From Amycolatopsis bartoniae (lineage in GTDB: Bacteria; Actinomycetota; Actinomycetes; Mycobacteriales; Pseudonocardiaceae), in contig NZ_JACHWH010000001.1 in the NCBI RefSeq assembly GCF_014191255.1, positions 2,356,001 to 2,420,000 of the forward strand: a stretch of DNA of 64,000 nucleotides, read 5' to 3'. Position 1 is the first letter of the stretch, and each line of letters starts with the position of its first letter. Shown in pieces: positions 56,153 through 63,446 of this stretch. The notes beneath the pieces were generated by a model. That model was not told the origin of the DNA. It ran no database searches and worked only from the letters and a program-made list of their open reading frames with translations. Both the position numbers and the translations under genes were made by a program.

Positions 56153-56791
56153 ATGACTACCGAGCCGACGACCACCCCGCCGCAGGCTCCTCCGCCGGCC
56201 TGGGGCGACCCGCAGCCACCCGCGCCGAAGTGGTCGGGCCGCAAGACCGCGATCGCCGCTGTCGTCGCCGTCGTGATCGCCGCCATCGGCGGGGTCGCGA
56301 TCTACCTCGGCACGCAGAGCAGCGCCAGCGGCCAACAGGGCTTCGGCGGCCAGGGCGGCTTCAACCGCATGGGTGGGATGGGTGGCAGCGCGTCGCTGCT
56401 GACCCAGGCGCTGCACGGCGACTTCACCGTCTCCGAGAACGGCGGCTACGTCACCGAGCGGCTGCAGAGCGGCAGCGTGACGGCGCTCGACGCCACCTCG
56501 GTCACGGTCAAGAGCAAGGACGGCTACACGCAGACCTACGCGATCGACTCGTCGACGCAGAAGGCGAGCAACGTCGCGACCGGCACGTCCGTCGAGGTCA
56601 TCGCGAAGGTGAGCGGCGACAAGGCGACCGCCACGACGATCACCGACGCGAGCCAGACGTCACGCAGCGGCGGCCAGCAGGGCGGTTTCCCCGGCGGGAG
56701 TCAGCAGGGTGGCTTCCCCGGTGGCGGCCAGCAGGGCGGCTTCCCGGGCGGTGGCCAGATGCCGGGACAGCAGGGCGGTTCGACCAACTGA
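56153..56791 (+). CDS. Membrane-anchored DUF5666-type protein with Gly/Gln-rich tail
   Basis: 212 aa. A Pro-rich cytoplasmic lead (TTTPPQAPPPAWGDPQPPAP), one transmembrane helix (TAIAAVVAVVIAAIGGVAIYL), then an extracytoplasmic beta domain (GSVTALDATSVTVKSKDGYTQTYAID) of DUF5666 character. The tail is built from repeats of GGQQGGFPGG. The C-terminal glycine-rich pattern resembles the inserts of the GT39 protein. It is divergent from the response regulator gene and probably controlled by it. Function unknown; a glycan- or metal-binding envelope protein is one possibility. Confidence 0.82.
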   Translation: MTTEPTTTPPQAPPPAWGDPQPPAPKWSGRKTAIAAVVAVVIAAIGGVAIYLGTQSSASGQQGFGGQGGFNRMGGMGGSASLLTQALHGDFTVSENGGYVTERLQSGSVTALDATSVTVKSKDGYTQTYAIDSSTQKASNVATGTSVEVIAKVSGDKATATTITDASQTSRSGGQQGGFPGGSQQGGFPGGGQQGGFPGGGQMPGQQGGSTN

Positions 56792-56809
56792 ACCAGCCCG
56801 CTACGACGA

Positions 56810-56842
56810 AGGCCGCCTTCCGGGTGCTCCGGAAGGCGGCCT
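56810..56842. terminator. Strong hairpin after the DUF5666 gene
   Basis: AGGCCGCCTTCCGG (56810-56823) pairs perfectly with 56829-56842 around GTGCT. There is no T-run; it separates convergent genes. Confidence 0.7.
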
Positions 56843-56922
56843 CACTGTGGTCCTTCAGTGTGCCGTCGCCAGCTCGACGTCCACTGTGGTCAATAACACA
56901 CGAACGCCGATAATCGCACTCG

Positions 56923-57174
56923 TCACGAGAGGTCGAACTGGCCCGCCTTGACGCCGGTCAGGAAGGCCTCCCACTCGCCGGTGTCGAACACGAAGACAGG
57001 GCTCTCCGGCAGCTTCGTGTCGCGCACGCCGACGAGGCCCGCGCTGCCGATGTTGACTTCGACACAGTTGCCGCCGTTGGGTTCGCTCGCGAACGACTTC
57101 TCCCACTGCGCATCCTCGAAGAGCGCCGCCGCGGTCTGCGGGTCGTAAGCCAGGGGGCGCGGGTGTTCCGCCAT
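56923..57174 (-). CDS. DUF397 protein
   Basis: 83 aa. The core WEKSFASEPNGGNCVEVNI and VGVRDTKLPESPVFVFDTGEWEAFLTGVKAGQFD is the DUF397 signature (SGGNCVEVA, VAVRDSKDP, WxAFLxGVKxGEFD) found beside XRE/DUF5753 regulators throughout actinobacteria. In Streptomyces the pair has been likened to a toxin-antitoxin-like or developmental switch. The matching XRE gene lies at 58040-58900 on the same strand, with two plus-strand ORFs between. Confidence 0.93.
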   Translation of the reverse strand: MAEHPRPLAYDPQTAAALFEDAQWEKSFASEPNGGNCVEVNIGSAGLVGVRDTKLPESPVFVFDTGEWEAFLTGVKAGQFDLS

Positions 57175-57393
57175 GGGTCCTACCTCCGTGCAAGTCCGGC
57201 GCGCTTCTGACGTGCGGGAACGCTGGGCGCGCCTGGTTTTTCCGGACCCCGACGGGTCCAGTCGAGTGATCGAAGGATTGACCGCTCGACACCAAGATTA
57301 TTCCAGGAGTAGGATTATTCCATCGATCGGGGGGTAGCCCTCCAAGATCGTGAAGGCGACCCGCCGACGCTCATCCTTCCGGGGGAGGTTCTC

Positions 57394-57831
57394 GTGTTCC
57401 CAGGAGCAGCAGTCGCGCCCCCGGCGCTGGATCCCTTCGTGGTGGTGGGCCGGGTCAACGGGTACGAGGAGACGGCCTGCGCCGCCACGCCCGCGGACGC
57501 CCTCGAACTCATGCTGGACTGGCTCCGCGCCGATGAACGCGCCGCGGCCGTCTGGTACCTGCGCGAGGACTGGCCCGGCACGCTGACGCTGATCGGCCGC
57601 CCCGTGCACGGCGTCGTCGGCGAGTCCCGCCGCTGCGCCCACCTGTTCCGCATCCGCCCGGGAGCCGCGTTGCACGGCTCGGTCGTGGCGTGCTGCGGAA
57701 CCGAACTCTTGCTACCGGAGATCGAATGGCTGCGTCCCGGCGCCGGAATGCCCTGCGAGTGCTGTCTCGTGCTCGGCGCCCGGACGCTGCCGGAACTGGA
57801 GGGATATCCGGATGACCGTCAGAATCGGTGA
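57394..57831 (+). CDS. Hypothetical protein with C-terminal CxCC motif
   Basis: 145 aa from GTG 57394, ribosome binding site GGGGGAGG. Not a family I recognise. The N-terminal part looks like a mixed alpha/beta module (LMLDWLRADERAAAVWYLREDWPG), and the C-terminal part has ACCGTELLLPEIEWLRPG and PCECCLVLG, a cysteine cluster that could bind metal. The gene runs opposite to the flanking XRE and DUF397 genes and overlaps the next small ORF by 20 bp in a different frame. Confidence 0.65.
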   Translation: MFPGAAVAPPALDPFVVVGRVNGYEETACAATPADALELMLDWLRADERAAAVWYLREDWPGTLTLIGRPVHGVVGESRRCAHLFRIRPGAALHGSVVACCGTELLLPEIEWLRPGAGMPCECCLVLGARTLPELEGYPDDRQNR

Positions 57832-57988
57832 TGTCGCCTCGGCCGTCCGCCGCCGCGGGCGCGACGAGGACAACGGCCCCGACGTGGCCGACGACCGCCC
57901 CCGCACCCCGGTCGTCGCGCAGCTGCGGCGCCCGCGGCACGCGTGGTGGTACCACCTGGAGTTCGCACTGCAGAAGTCTCGAGCCTGA
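57812..57988 (+). CDS. Possible small protein (58 aa)
   Basis: ATG at 57812, within the end of the previous ORF; TGA at 57986-57988. It reads MTVRIGDVASAVRRRGRDED, then an acidic stretch, then a basic-aromatic end (QLRRPRHAWWYHLEFALQ). The overlap and same-strand order suggest coupled translation. No known family; the evidence is only the ORF, the overlap and the gap it fills. Confidence 0.4.
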   Translation: MTVRIGDVASAVRRRGRDEDNGPDVADDRPRTPVVAQLRRPRHAWWYHLEFALQKSRA

Positions 57989-58039
57989 CAACGATGACAT
58001 CCGGCTCGCGAGCCTGGGCCGGATCGCTCGTGCGGGTGG

Positions 58040-58900
58040 TCAGCCTTCGCCCATCTTGCGGCGGTAGCCGTCGGCCAGTTCCTTGAGGAACTCGCGCGTC
58101 TCCTGGCGTTCCAGCGCCGCTCCGCGCAGCCTGTCCCAGCTGTCCACGAACAGCTGGAAGTCCTTCTGGTCGTCCAGGTACACGCCGCTGGCCGGGTGCT
58201 CGATGTACGCGAAGTCCCGCGTGCGGTCGGCGAAGCGCATGATCGTGAAGTCGTTCGGCACCGAGGCGAGCCGGGCCTCGAACGTGAGCACGTGGATGTA
58301 CACGCGCGGGCGCTTGTCGAGCTCCAGCAGGTGCTCGATCTGGTCCAGCATCACGGCGGGCGCCCGGCCACCGGGCGCGCGGCGCAGCGCGGCCTCGCTG
58401 AGGATGAACCGGTAGTACGGCGGCTGGGGCTGGTCGAAGACCGCCTTGCGGTCAAGCCTGTTGCGCACCAGCGACGTGACGTCCGTGGCGCCGAACTCCG
58501 TGAACTGCTTGAGCATGTAGTGCTCGGACTGCAGCGGGCCGGGAATGCGCTCGCCGTGCCACGTCATGATCTCGACGGCGGCCGGTTCGAGGTCGGTGAA
58601 GGTGCGGAACCAGTGCGGCACCACCGACCGGTAACCGGACCAGTGCCCGCGCTGCCCGGCGGCGGCGCGCGCCAGGTTCATCAGCGCTTCGGACTCTTCG
58701 CCGTTGATGCCGAACGCGTCCAGCATCGCCCGGACGTCGCCGAGTTTGACCCCGACGGCGCCGGACTCGATCTTGTTGACCTTGCCCTGCGTGCAGCCCA
58801 GCACCTCGGCCACCTGCTGCTGGGTCATCCTGGCCGCGGTACGGGCATGGCGGAGCTCGTTGCCGAGCTGCTTGCGCCGCGACGTGACGGTGCTAGCCAT
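58040..58900 (-). CDS. XRE-family regulator with DUF5753 domain
   Basis: 286 aa. An N-terminal HTH_3/31 (GNELRHARTAARMTQQQVAEVLGCTQGKVNKIESG) is followed by the DUF5753 region (~105-280) that starts EIMTWHGERIPGPLQSEHYM and includes YYRFILSEAALRR and VYIHVLTFEA. Such proteins are partners of DUF397 proteins, here at 56923. Promoter sequence is in 58901-59107, where GTGATCAC (58964-58971) and CGTCAC-G-GTGACG (58982-58994) are palindromes shared with the divergent gnd gene. Confidence 0.93.
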   Translation of the reverse strand: MASTVTSRRKQLGNELRHARTAARMTQQQVAEVLGCTQGKVNKIESGAVGVKLGDVRAMLDAFGINGEESEALMNLARAAAGQRGHWSGYRSVVPHWFRTFTDLEPAAVEIMTWHGERIPGPLQSEHYMLKQFTEFGATDVTSLVRNRLDRKAVFDQPQPPYYRFILSEAALRRAPGGRAPAVMLDQIEHLLELDKRPRVYIHVLTFEARLASVPNDFTIMRFADRTRDFAYIEHPASGVYLDDQKDFQLFVDSWDRLRGAALERQETREFLKELADGYRRKMGEG

Positions 58901-59107
58901 CGCTCACTTTCCCGCGCCTCGACCCTTCGTTCCCACCCAGTGATCCTAGGCCGTTGACCGTCTGTGATCACGCACCGGATTCGTCACGGTGACGACCGAC
59001 AAGGATGGCAGGAAATACCACTTCGTGCCAGTTACCCACGCGTTCACCTGGGGCAACCGCCGCCCCGCGCTAGGGTTTCGAGTAGACGCAGAGACGGAAG
59101 GACGTCC

Positions 59108-60547
59108 ATGAGCAAGAAGGCGAGTATCGGTGTCACCGGGCTGGCGGTCATGGGCCGCAACCTCGCCCGGAACCTGGCCCGGCACGGGCACACCGTCGCC
59201 CTGCACAACCGGTCCGAGCAGCGCACCCGCGACCTGGTCGAACAGTTCGGCGACGAGGGCGACTTCATCCCGGCCTACTCCGCGCAGGAGTTCGTCGACG
59301 CGCTCGAACGCCCCCGGCAGATCGTGATCATGGTCAAGGCCGGCGCCCCCACGGACGCGGTGATCGAGGAGTTCGCGCCGCTGCTGGAGGAGGGCGACGT
59401 CATCGTCGACGCCGGCAACGCGCACTTCGCCGACACGCGCCGCCGTGAAGCCGCGCTGCGGGAGCGGGGGCTGCACTTCGTCGGCACCGGTGTCTCCGGT
59501 GGCGAGGAGGGCGCGCTGCACGGGCCGAGCATCATGCCGGGCGGGTCGAAGCAGTCCTACGAGTCCCTCGGGCCGCTCTTCGAGGACATCTCGGCCAAAG
59601 TGGACGGTGAGCCGTGCTGCACCCACATCGGGCCGGACGGCGCCGGGCACTTCGTGAAGATGGTGCACAACGGCATCGAGTACGCCGACATGCAGCTGAT
59701 CGCGGAGTCGTTCGACCTGCTGCGCGGCGCGCTCGGCTACGAGCCGGCGCAGATCGCCGACGTGTTCCGCACGTGGAACACCGGGCGTCTCGACTCGTAC
59801 CTCATCGAGATCACCGCCGAGGTGCTCGCGCACACCGACGCCGCGACCGGCAAGCCGTTCGTGGACGTGGTGGCCGACCAGGCGGAGCAGAAGGGCACCG
59901 GGCGCTGGACGGTGCAGATCGGTCTGGACCTCGGGGTGCCGATCAGCGGGATCGCGGAGGCGGTGTTCGCCCGGTCGCTTTCGGGCAGCGCGGGCCTGCG
60001 CGAGGCGAGTCGTGGGCTGCCGGGGCCGTCGCGGACGCCGCTGACGGGTGCGGCGGCGGAGACCTTCGCCGACGACGTCGAGCGGGCGCTGTACGCGTCG
60101 AAGATCGTCGCCTACGCGCAGGGCTTCAACCAGATCCAGGCGGGCGGCGCGGAGTACGGCTGGGACATCGACCTCGGTGCGGTGGCCAGGATCTGGCGCG
60201 GTGGCTGCATCATCCGGGCGAAGTTCCTCGACGACGTGACGGCCGCGTACGCCGCCGAGCCGGGTCTGCCGACCCTGCTCACGTCCGGTGACTTCCGCAA
60301 GGCCGTCGAGGAGGCGCAGGACTCGTGGCGGTCGGTCGTGGGCACCGCGACGCGCCTCGGCATTCCCACGCCGGGCTTCTCCACCGCGCTGGCGTACTAC
60401 GACGCCCTGCGCGCGGAGCGCCTCCCGGCCGCATTGGTGCAGGGACAGCGCGACTTCTTCGGCGCGCACACCTACCGCCGCGTCGACCGGGAGGGCTCGT
60501 TCCACACCGAGTGGGCCACCGACGAGCGGCCCGAGCACTCGGCCTGA
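59108..60547 (+). CDS. gnd: 6-phosphogluconate dehydrogenase, decarboxylating
   Basis: 479 aa from ATG 59108, full length for the long GndA type. NADP-binding VTGLAVMGRNLARNLA, substrate site VSGGEEGALHGPSIMPGG, catalytic Lys in GPDGAGHFVKMVHNGIEY and the C-terminal QRDFFGAHTYRRVD with EGSFHTEW are diagnostic. It makes ribulose-5-phosphate, CO2 and NADPH in the oxidative pentose phosphate pathway. It is divergent from the XRE gene and convergent with the Clp_N gene. Confidence 0.97.
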   Translation: MSKKASIGVTGLAVMGRNLARNLARHGHTVALHNRSEQRTRDLVEQFGDEGDFIPAYSAQEFVDALERPRQIVIMVKAGAPTDAVIEEFAPLLEEGDVIVDAGNAHFADTRRREAALRERGLHFVGTGVSGGEEGALHGPSIMPGGSKQSYESLGPLFEDISAKVDGEPCCTHIGPDGAGHFVKMVHNGIEYADMQLIAESFDLLRGALGYEPAQIADVFRTWNTGRLDSYLIEITAEVLAHTDAATGKPFVDVVADQAEQKGTGRWTVQIGLDLGVPISGIAEAVFARSLSGSAGLREASRGLPGPSRTPLTGAAAETFADDVERALYASKIVAYAQGFNQIQAGGAEYGWDIDLGAVARIWRGGCIIRAKFLDDVTAAYAAEPGLPTLLTSGDFRKAVEEAQDSWRSVVGTATRLGIPTPGFSTALAYYDALRAERLPAALVQGQRDFFGAHTYRRVDREGSFHTEWATDERPEHSA

Positions 60548-60555
60548 GCCGCGGT

Positions 60556-60584
60556 GACGGGCGTTCCCCCAGGGAGCGCCCGTC
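60556..60584. terminator. Convergent terminator hairpin after gnd
   Basis: GACGGGCG (60556-60563) pairs with CGCCCGTC (60577-60584), with TCCC/GGGA extending the stem. It overlaps the last codon region of the convergent Clp_N gene (stop at 60583-60585). Confidence 0.7.
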
Positions 60585-61299
60585 ACTTGCCGGGGAACAT
60601 GGTGGCGAGCATCGCCTTGATCTCCTCCTCGACCCCTTCCTTCGTGATGCCCAGGTCGACGAGGATGTCGTACGCCGGGCCCTCGCCCTGGTCGAGCAGG
60701 CCGAGCAGGATGTGTTCGGTGCCGACGTAGTTGTGCCCGAGGCGCAGCGCTTCGCGCACGGTGAGCTCGATCGCCTTGCGGCTGCGGGCGTTGAAGGGGA
60801 TGTGCACAGGCACGGTCCCGGCGGCGGCCGGCAGCACGGCATTGACGCGCTCGCCGAGTTCCGAGGGGCTGGCGCCGAGCTTGTCGATCGCCCTGGCCGC
60901 GAGGCCGTCGCGCTCGCCGACGAGCCCGAGCAGGATGTGCAACGGGTCGATCTCGTCGTTGCCGACCCCGCGGGCGGCCCCCTCGGCGGTGACGAGCACC
61001 TTGCGCGCCCGCTCGGTGAAGCGGCTGAACGGGCTCTCCCCACTCGCGGCCGTGAACTCCTTGGGCACGAAGCGTTTCTGCGCCGCCTGCTTCGAAACCC
61101 CCATGCTGGTCCCGATTTCGGCCCACGAGGCACCGGAACGCCTTGCCTGGTCGACAAAGTGGCCGATGAGGTGGTCGGCGACCTCGCCGACCTGCTCGGC
61201 GAGGAGCATGGCGTCGGACAGTTGCTGGAGCGCGTCGGCCCCGGGGTGCTGGCTCTTGACGGAGTCGATCAGATCGTCGAGCCGGACTGGATTCGTCAT
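60583..61299 (-). CDS. HTH plus Clp_N domain protein
   Basis: 238 aa from ATG 61299. Residues ~57-76 (SWAEIGTSMGVSKQAAQKRF) form a helix-turn-helix. Two Clp_N repeats follow (FTERARKVLVTAEGAARGVGNDEIDPLHILLGLV and FNARSRKAIELTVREALRLGHNYVGTEHILLGLL), as in the substrate/adaptor-binding N-domain of ClpC, but no AAA ATPase. It should therefore bind DNA and, through Clp_N, degrons or adaptors. Two identical-type inverted repeats overlap its promoter, pointing to autoregulation. Confidence 0.9.
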   Translation of the reverse strand: MTNPVRLDDLIDSVKSQHPGADALQQLSDAMLLAEQVGEVADHLIGHFVDQARRSGASWAEIGTSMGVSKQAAQKRFVPKEFTAASGESPFSRFTERARKVLVTAEGAARGVGNDEIDPLHILLGLVGERDGLAARAIDKLGASPSELGERVNAVLPAAAGTVPVHIPFNARSRKAIELTVREALRLGHNYVGTEHILLGLLDQGEGPAYDILVDLGITKEGVEEEIKAMLATMFPGK

Positions 61300-61301
61300 A
61301 G

Positions 61302-61349
61302 CGTCAACTCTAGGTTGACGATGGGCGTTGCGTCAACCTTGGGTTGACG
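61302..61349 (-). promoter_or_regulatory. Leaderless promoter with tandem CGTCAAC-N5-GTTGACG operators
   Basis: Two 7-5-7 inverted repeats, 61302-61320 and 61331-61349, are 29 bp apart. On the minus strand TTGACG (61336-61331), 18 bp, TAGAGT (61312-61307) form a good sigma-A promoter. The -10 ends 7 bases before the ATG at 61299, so the mRNA would be leaderless. Each repeat covers one promoter element. Confidence 0.72.
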
Positions 61350-61383
61350 ATCACGGCTGTTCAAACCACCGGCTGCCGAAGAA

Positions 61384-62527
61384 GCTTCTATGTCAAGTGG
61401 TGGTGGTCGGTTTGTAGTGCGTGGTAGATGACGTTGGTGAGGTGGCGTTTGAGGGCGCGGATGGCGGCTTTTTTGGTGGCGTGGGGGTGTTGCTGGGTCC
61501 AGCGGTCTCGGAATTGCTGGGCGGGTGGGTGGTGGATGAGCTGGATGAGGGCGATGCGGTGCAGGCAGGTGTTGAGTTGCCGGTTCCCGCCGCGGTTGAG
61601 CCGGTATTGGGGTGTGTTGGAGGACCAGACCGGGATGGGTGCGGTGCCGGTGTGCATGGCGAACGCGGCGGGGCTGCGGAAACGGGTGATGTCGGCGACT
61701 TCCCCGATCAGTTTGGCCGCGGCGAGGACGTTGATTCCCACGATCGCCATCAGGGTGGGTGCGATCGGGGTGACCAGCTCGCTCAGGCGTCGCTCGAGTA
61801 TCAGGATCTGCTCGGTCAGCCGGGTGATGTCGGCCAGCAGGTCCAAGGCGATGTCGCGGCGGACACTGGCGGGCAGGGCCGCAACCATCCCGGTGAGGGC
61901 GTGCTGGCGGCGGCGCCCGGTCAGTGTCCGCGTCCCCTCGTCCAGCCCGGGTGCCAGGTCATGCAGGTGCCAGCGCAGCCGGCAGATCGCGGCGGTGCGG
62001 GCCGCCACCACCGTCTCCCGCCGGTCGATCAGCAACCGCAGGTCCAACGCGACCTGATCCAACCTCGCCGCAGGCAAACGCGGTTCACGCAGCGCGGCCC
62101 GGGCGATCGCGAGCGCGTCGATCGGGTCGGACTTGCCCCGGGTGCGGGCACTGGCCCGGCACGCGACCATCAGCTTGGGCGGTACCCACACCACCGCCGA
62201 CCCCATCCCGATCAGCGTGCGCACCAGACGACCCGCCACCGCACGCCCGTCTTCCACCGCCCACCGCCGCTGCCCGAACCGCCCGGCCCACACCCACAAC
62301 CGCAACACCCCGGCCTCGTCAGCCGCCACCGTCACCTGACCGAGCTTGCGACCCACCTCGTCCACCGCGACCGCGGTATGGGTGTGCTTGTGCGGATCAA
62401 TCCCAATGACCACCATGGTTCTCGCGTGTCCTTCCACTCCAGGGCAGGCATGCACCCCGGGCCAGGCTGGACGGACACACCTCAGTCGAGTTGATGGATG
62501 GCGTCTCGTCCACGCTTCTATCAAGTC
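61384..62527 (-). mobile_element. IS110-family insertion sequence, limits approximate
   Basis: The transposase gene is intact. GCTTCTA-TG-TCAAGT at 61384-61398 and GCTTCTA-TCAAGT at 62514-62526 flank it and may mark the element's ends or the duplicated core. True ends of IS110 elements lack long inverted repeats and cannot be fixed without comparison to an empty site; the right end may reach 62639. Confidence 0.5.
61388..62416 (-). CDS. IS110-family transposase (DEDD plus Tnp_20)
   Basis: 342 aa from ATG 62416. The N-terminal DEDD (RuvC-like) domain starts VIGIDPHKHTHTAVAVDE and includes the SDPIDALAIARAAL region. The C-terminal transposase_20 domain has PTLMAIVGINVLAAAKLIGEVADI and RFRSPAAFAMHTG...RLNRGGNRQLNTCLHRIA. 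These serine/DEDD recombinases act with a structured non-coding RNA (bridge RNA) in studied members. Frame intact, so it could still be active. Inserted between the Clp_N and IclR genes. Confidence 0.93.
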   Translation of the reverse strand: MVVIGIDPHKHTHTAVAVDEVGRKLGQVTVAADEAGVLRLWVWAGRFGQRRWAVEDGRAVAGRLVRTLIGMGSAVVWVPPKLMVACRASARTRGKSDPIDALAIARAALREPRLPAARLDQVALDLRLLIDRRETVVAARTAAICRLRWHLHDLAPGLDEGTRTLTGRRRQHALTGMVAALPASVRRDIALDLLADITRLTEQILILERRLSELVTPIAPTLMAIVGINVLAAAKLIGEVADITRFRSPAAFAMHTGTAPIPVWSSNTPQYRLNRGGNRQLNTCLHRIALIQLIHHPPAQQFRDRWTQQHPHATKKAAIRALKRHLTNVIYHALQTDHHHLT

Positions 62528-62639
62528 ACGCCCAGCCGGCCCGGGACCCCGGCCACGCTGGACAATTCTTCGCCAAGCCAACCACCAACACGCAGGTGAC
62601 AGCGCCCTTGAGAGTCACCACGCAACCGAGGACCAGACC
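62417..62639. other. Non-coding 5' flank of the IS110 transposase
   Basis: 223 bases between transposase start and IclR stop; no gene seen. GGTGAC (62595-62600) and GTCACC (62614-62619) form a 6-bp stem with a 13-base loop. Position upstream of an IS110 transposase is where a bridge RNA is encoded in the IS621 type, so this is the stretch to test. Confidence 0.45.
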
Positions 62640-63437
62640 CTAACCGCCACACGACGGCACCAACACCCCACCACTGAGCGCCCTTGGTGCTCCGAGGTTC
62701 CGCGAGATCCCCCGTGCCGCCGCGCGGACGGCCGGGACCAGGGTGCGCGGCTCGACTCCGCGGACCGGGACCACGATCGAAATCGCCGCCACCACGCTGT
62801 CCTCCGGGCCGTACACCGGGGCCGCGACGGAGAGGGACACCATCTCCACTTGGCGGTCGCTCACCACGAAACCGTCGCGCCGGACGTCGGCCAGTACGCG
62901 GCGCAGCTCGTCCGCCGTGTCGATCGTCTTCGGCGTGTACGTCTTGAGCGGGCCGGCCAGCACCTGTTCCTGCACGTCGACCGGGGCGTGGGCCAGCAGC
63001 ACCAGACCCACCCCCGTCGCGTGGGCCGCCAGCCTGCCGCCGGCGCGGGACATGATGCTCACCGCGTTGCGGCCGGAAATCCGTTCCACGTAGACAACTT
63101 CCGGCGCGTCAAGCACCGCCAGCTGCACGTTCTCGTGCGTCGCCTCGTAGAGGTCCTCCAGGAACGGCATCGCGGCCTCCCGCAGGCCCATGCCGCGCGG
63201 CGACAGCGACGCCACCTCCCACAGCCACAGGCCGACCCGGTACCGCCCGTCCTCCTGCCGCTCCAGCGCCCCGCGCCGGGCCAGCTCGCCGACGATCCGG
63301 TGCGTCGTCGACAGCGGCAGCCCGGCCCGGCGGCTGAGGTCCGAAAGGCTCAGCGCGGGCCGGTCCGGGCTGAACGCGCCGAGGACGGCCAGCACCCGGT
63401 CGACCACCGAAGGCGCCTGTGCCGAGGTGTGCCGCAT
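62640..63437 (-). CDS. IclR-family transcription regulator
   Basis: 265 aa from ATG 63437. Winged helix: RVLAVLGAFSPDRPALSLSDLSRRAGLPLSTTHRIVGELARRG. The effector domain follows (SIMSRAGGRLAAHATGVGLVLLAHAP and LSVAAPVYGPEDSVVAAISIVVPV). Last residues SGGVLVPSCGG look non-conserved, and the IS110 element lies just beyond, so the C-terminus may have been modified. It follows the MetE-like gene by 9 bp on the same strand and may be co-transcribed or control it. Confidence 0.9.
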   Translation of the reverse strand: MRHTSAQAPSVVDRVLAVLGAFSPDRPALSLSDLSRRAGLPLSTTHRIVGELARRGALERQEDGRYRVGLWLWEVASLSPRGMGLREAAMPFLEDLYEATHENVQLAVLDAPEVVYVERISGRNAVSIMSRAGGRLAAHATGVGLVLLAHAPVDVQEQVLAGPLKTYTPKTIDTADELRRVLADVRRDGFVVSDRQVEMVSLSVAAPVYGPEDSVVAAISIVVPVRGVEPRTLVPAVRAAARGISRNLGAPRALSGGVLVPSCGG

Positions 63438-63446
63438 CGGAAAAGG

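Noticed and set aside
58946-61126. Minus-strand frame of 726 codons opposite gnd and overlapping the Clp_N gene
   Set aside because: Arg/Val/His-rich composition with no domain; antisense to a clear gnd gene.
62640-63437. IclR gene truncated by the IS110 element
   Set aside because: Its length (265 aa) and conserved effector domain are complete; at most the last ten residues are altered.
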